DNA from: Streptococcus oralis
Lineage (GTDB): Bacteria > Bacillota > Bacilli > Lactobacillales > Streptococcaceae
DNA: 64,000 nt
NCBI RefSeq assembly: GCF_016028255.1
Contig: NZ_CP065707.1
Coordinates: forward strand, 1,503,001 to 1,567,000
Direction of reading: 5' to 3'
Shown: in pieces, positions 63,369 through 64,000 of the stretch
Layout: each line of letters starts with the position of its first letter
Position numbering within the stretch: the first letter of the stretch is position 1
Translations under genes and position numbers: made by a program
Notes under the pieces: model-generated
The model's database searches: none
The model's input: only the letters and a program-made list of their open reading frames with translations
Told to the model about the DNA's origin: nothing

Positions 63369-64000
63369 TTATTTTTTCACTGTCAAGTTCCAACTTCTTT
63401 CTATCAATTTCAGTACCATTTCATCTGACAAAGTATCATCAAGCGCCAGACTAAGCCAGTAGCGTTTGTTCATATGAAAAGCTGGATAAATGCCCTTTTG
63501 TGAAAGCAAGTCAGCTACTTGGTCGTGTTTGAGGTTGACTGCTTCAACTAGCCCTTCTCTCCCCTTATCTAACTTATCCCATGGAATTCTCATCAAAACA
63601 GCATACCACTTTTGATTGCCTTCATGGCGCAATACAGCTGTATCAGGCGACTTTTCCCACAGATACTCCAACTGATTACCATACTTTTCTTGAACCTGAT
63701 CCATGATACGCTTAGTCTGAGGACAGATAAAATCCTGCACATCAAAGCAAGCCTTCCGAATCTGGTAAAGAATCTCCAAACAAGCCTCACGGACACTTCC
63801 GACAAAACTTCCCCTCATACTTTCCATGTGTACTTGAGGATAGAGATCACCCGTCTCTTGATCAAAGACCTGAAAACTCACATCATCAACAGTGATGGAC
63901 ACAGTTATAAAAAAGTCACCCTGCAAAATCTGGTAACTATAGGTCCAGACTTCCCCATTTTCTACAAAACCATAGGCATGGGCTTTTTCTTTATTAAACT
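63369..64000 (-). CDS. MmcQ/YjbR-family protein (cut by window edge)
   Basis: The visible part is ~209 residues plus stop, and the frame stays open to the window end. The upstream segment reads FNKEKAHAYGFVENGEVWTY, so the gene starts beyond 64000. The C-terminal ~120 residues, with DKGREGLVEAVNLKHDQVADLL and FHMNKRYWLSLALDD, are the MmcQ/YjbR (CyaY-like) domain. The N-terminal extension is common in streptococci. Some relatives are called DNA-binding; no firm function is known. Confidence 0.82.
   Translation of the reverse strand, partial: FNKEKAHAYGFVENGEVWTYSYQILQGDFFITVSITVDDVSFQVFDQETGDLYPQVHMESMRGSFVGSVREACLEILYQIRKACFDVQDFICPQTKRIMDQVQEKYGNQLEYLWEKSPDTAVLRHEGNQKWYAVLMRIPWDKLDKGREGLVEAVNLKHDQVADLLSQKGIYPAFHMNKRYWLSLALDDTLSDEMVLKLIERSWNLTVKK

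Overview
The window looks like a mitis-group Streptococcus chromosome (S. mitis / S. oralis / S. infantis type; species not decided). The grounds are low GC, a choline kinase/transport/cytidylyltransferase cluster with the ribitol-5-P enzymes TarI/TarJ (choline-decorated teichoic acid), and protein sequences close to pneumococcal ones for LicABC, TarIJ, Tex, SprT and SMC. Nearly everything is on the minus strand. No rRNA, CRISPR array, IS element or prophage was seen; one tRNA-Arg(CCG) is present.

Layout. 1-10083: galactose/lactose locus, read right to left as a galactitol-family PTS (IIA-IIB-IIC), lacX, lacABCD (tagatose-6-P pathway), then lacT-lacF-lacE-lacG. It has three promoters, a LacT antitermination leader, a cre site and candidate LacR boxes. 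10172-14455: licC-licB-licA-tarJ-tarI for activated choline and ribitol. 14621-19395: Efe-type iron uptake operon efeO-efeB-efeU with tatC-tatA. EfeB carries a Tat signal, but its gene has a -1 frameshift. A divergent VIT-family metal transporter follows. 20284-26192: a BceAB-type peptide-resistance ABC transporter with a 36-codon gene in front, then a lactococcin-972-group BAM protein plus ABC ATPase behind a possible RNA switch. 26256-29159: pspC-domain gene, sprT, and tex with a promoter placed for a leaderless mRNA.

29265-33446 is a single 1393-residue AT-rich gene with an Mrr-like PD-(D/E)xK nuclease and a STAND/NACHT ATPase, an AVAST-like anti-phage protein. 33642-35494 holds a 43-codon gene and a YcgR/YcgQ-like permease pair. 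35495-36164 contains a very small transcription unit: a consensus promoter, strong RBS, 16-codon aromatic ORF ending in WWR, and terminator. A second promoter upstream shares a 15-nt motif in the same register.

36165-47178 is a defence cluster: a phase-variable type I restriction system of the pneumococcal tvr type. It contains hsdM, hsdS, an AbrB/Doc toxin-antitoxin pair, a tyrosine recombinase, a silent hsdS fragment with two long direct repeats, and hsdR. A four-gene tail follows (RlaP/YcgL nucleotidyltransferase, zinc-ribbon protein, small acidic protein, TPR protein).

47246-53948 is housekeeping: ribF, smc, rnc, tRNA-Arg, and guaC with a structured leader. 54022-57229 is an McrBC system. 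57379-63311 is a Sua5/YrdC-family gene and leuABCD with an embedded DUF1294 gene, a leucine leader peptide, an attenuator and a CodY box. The right edge is a partial MmcQ/YjbR-family gene.

The most interesting unexplained items are the 16-codon WW micro-ORF with its twin promoters, the nuclease-STAND gene, the hsdR tail genes, and the leader in front of the BAM gene.
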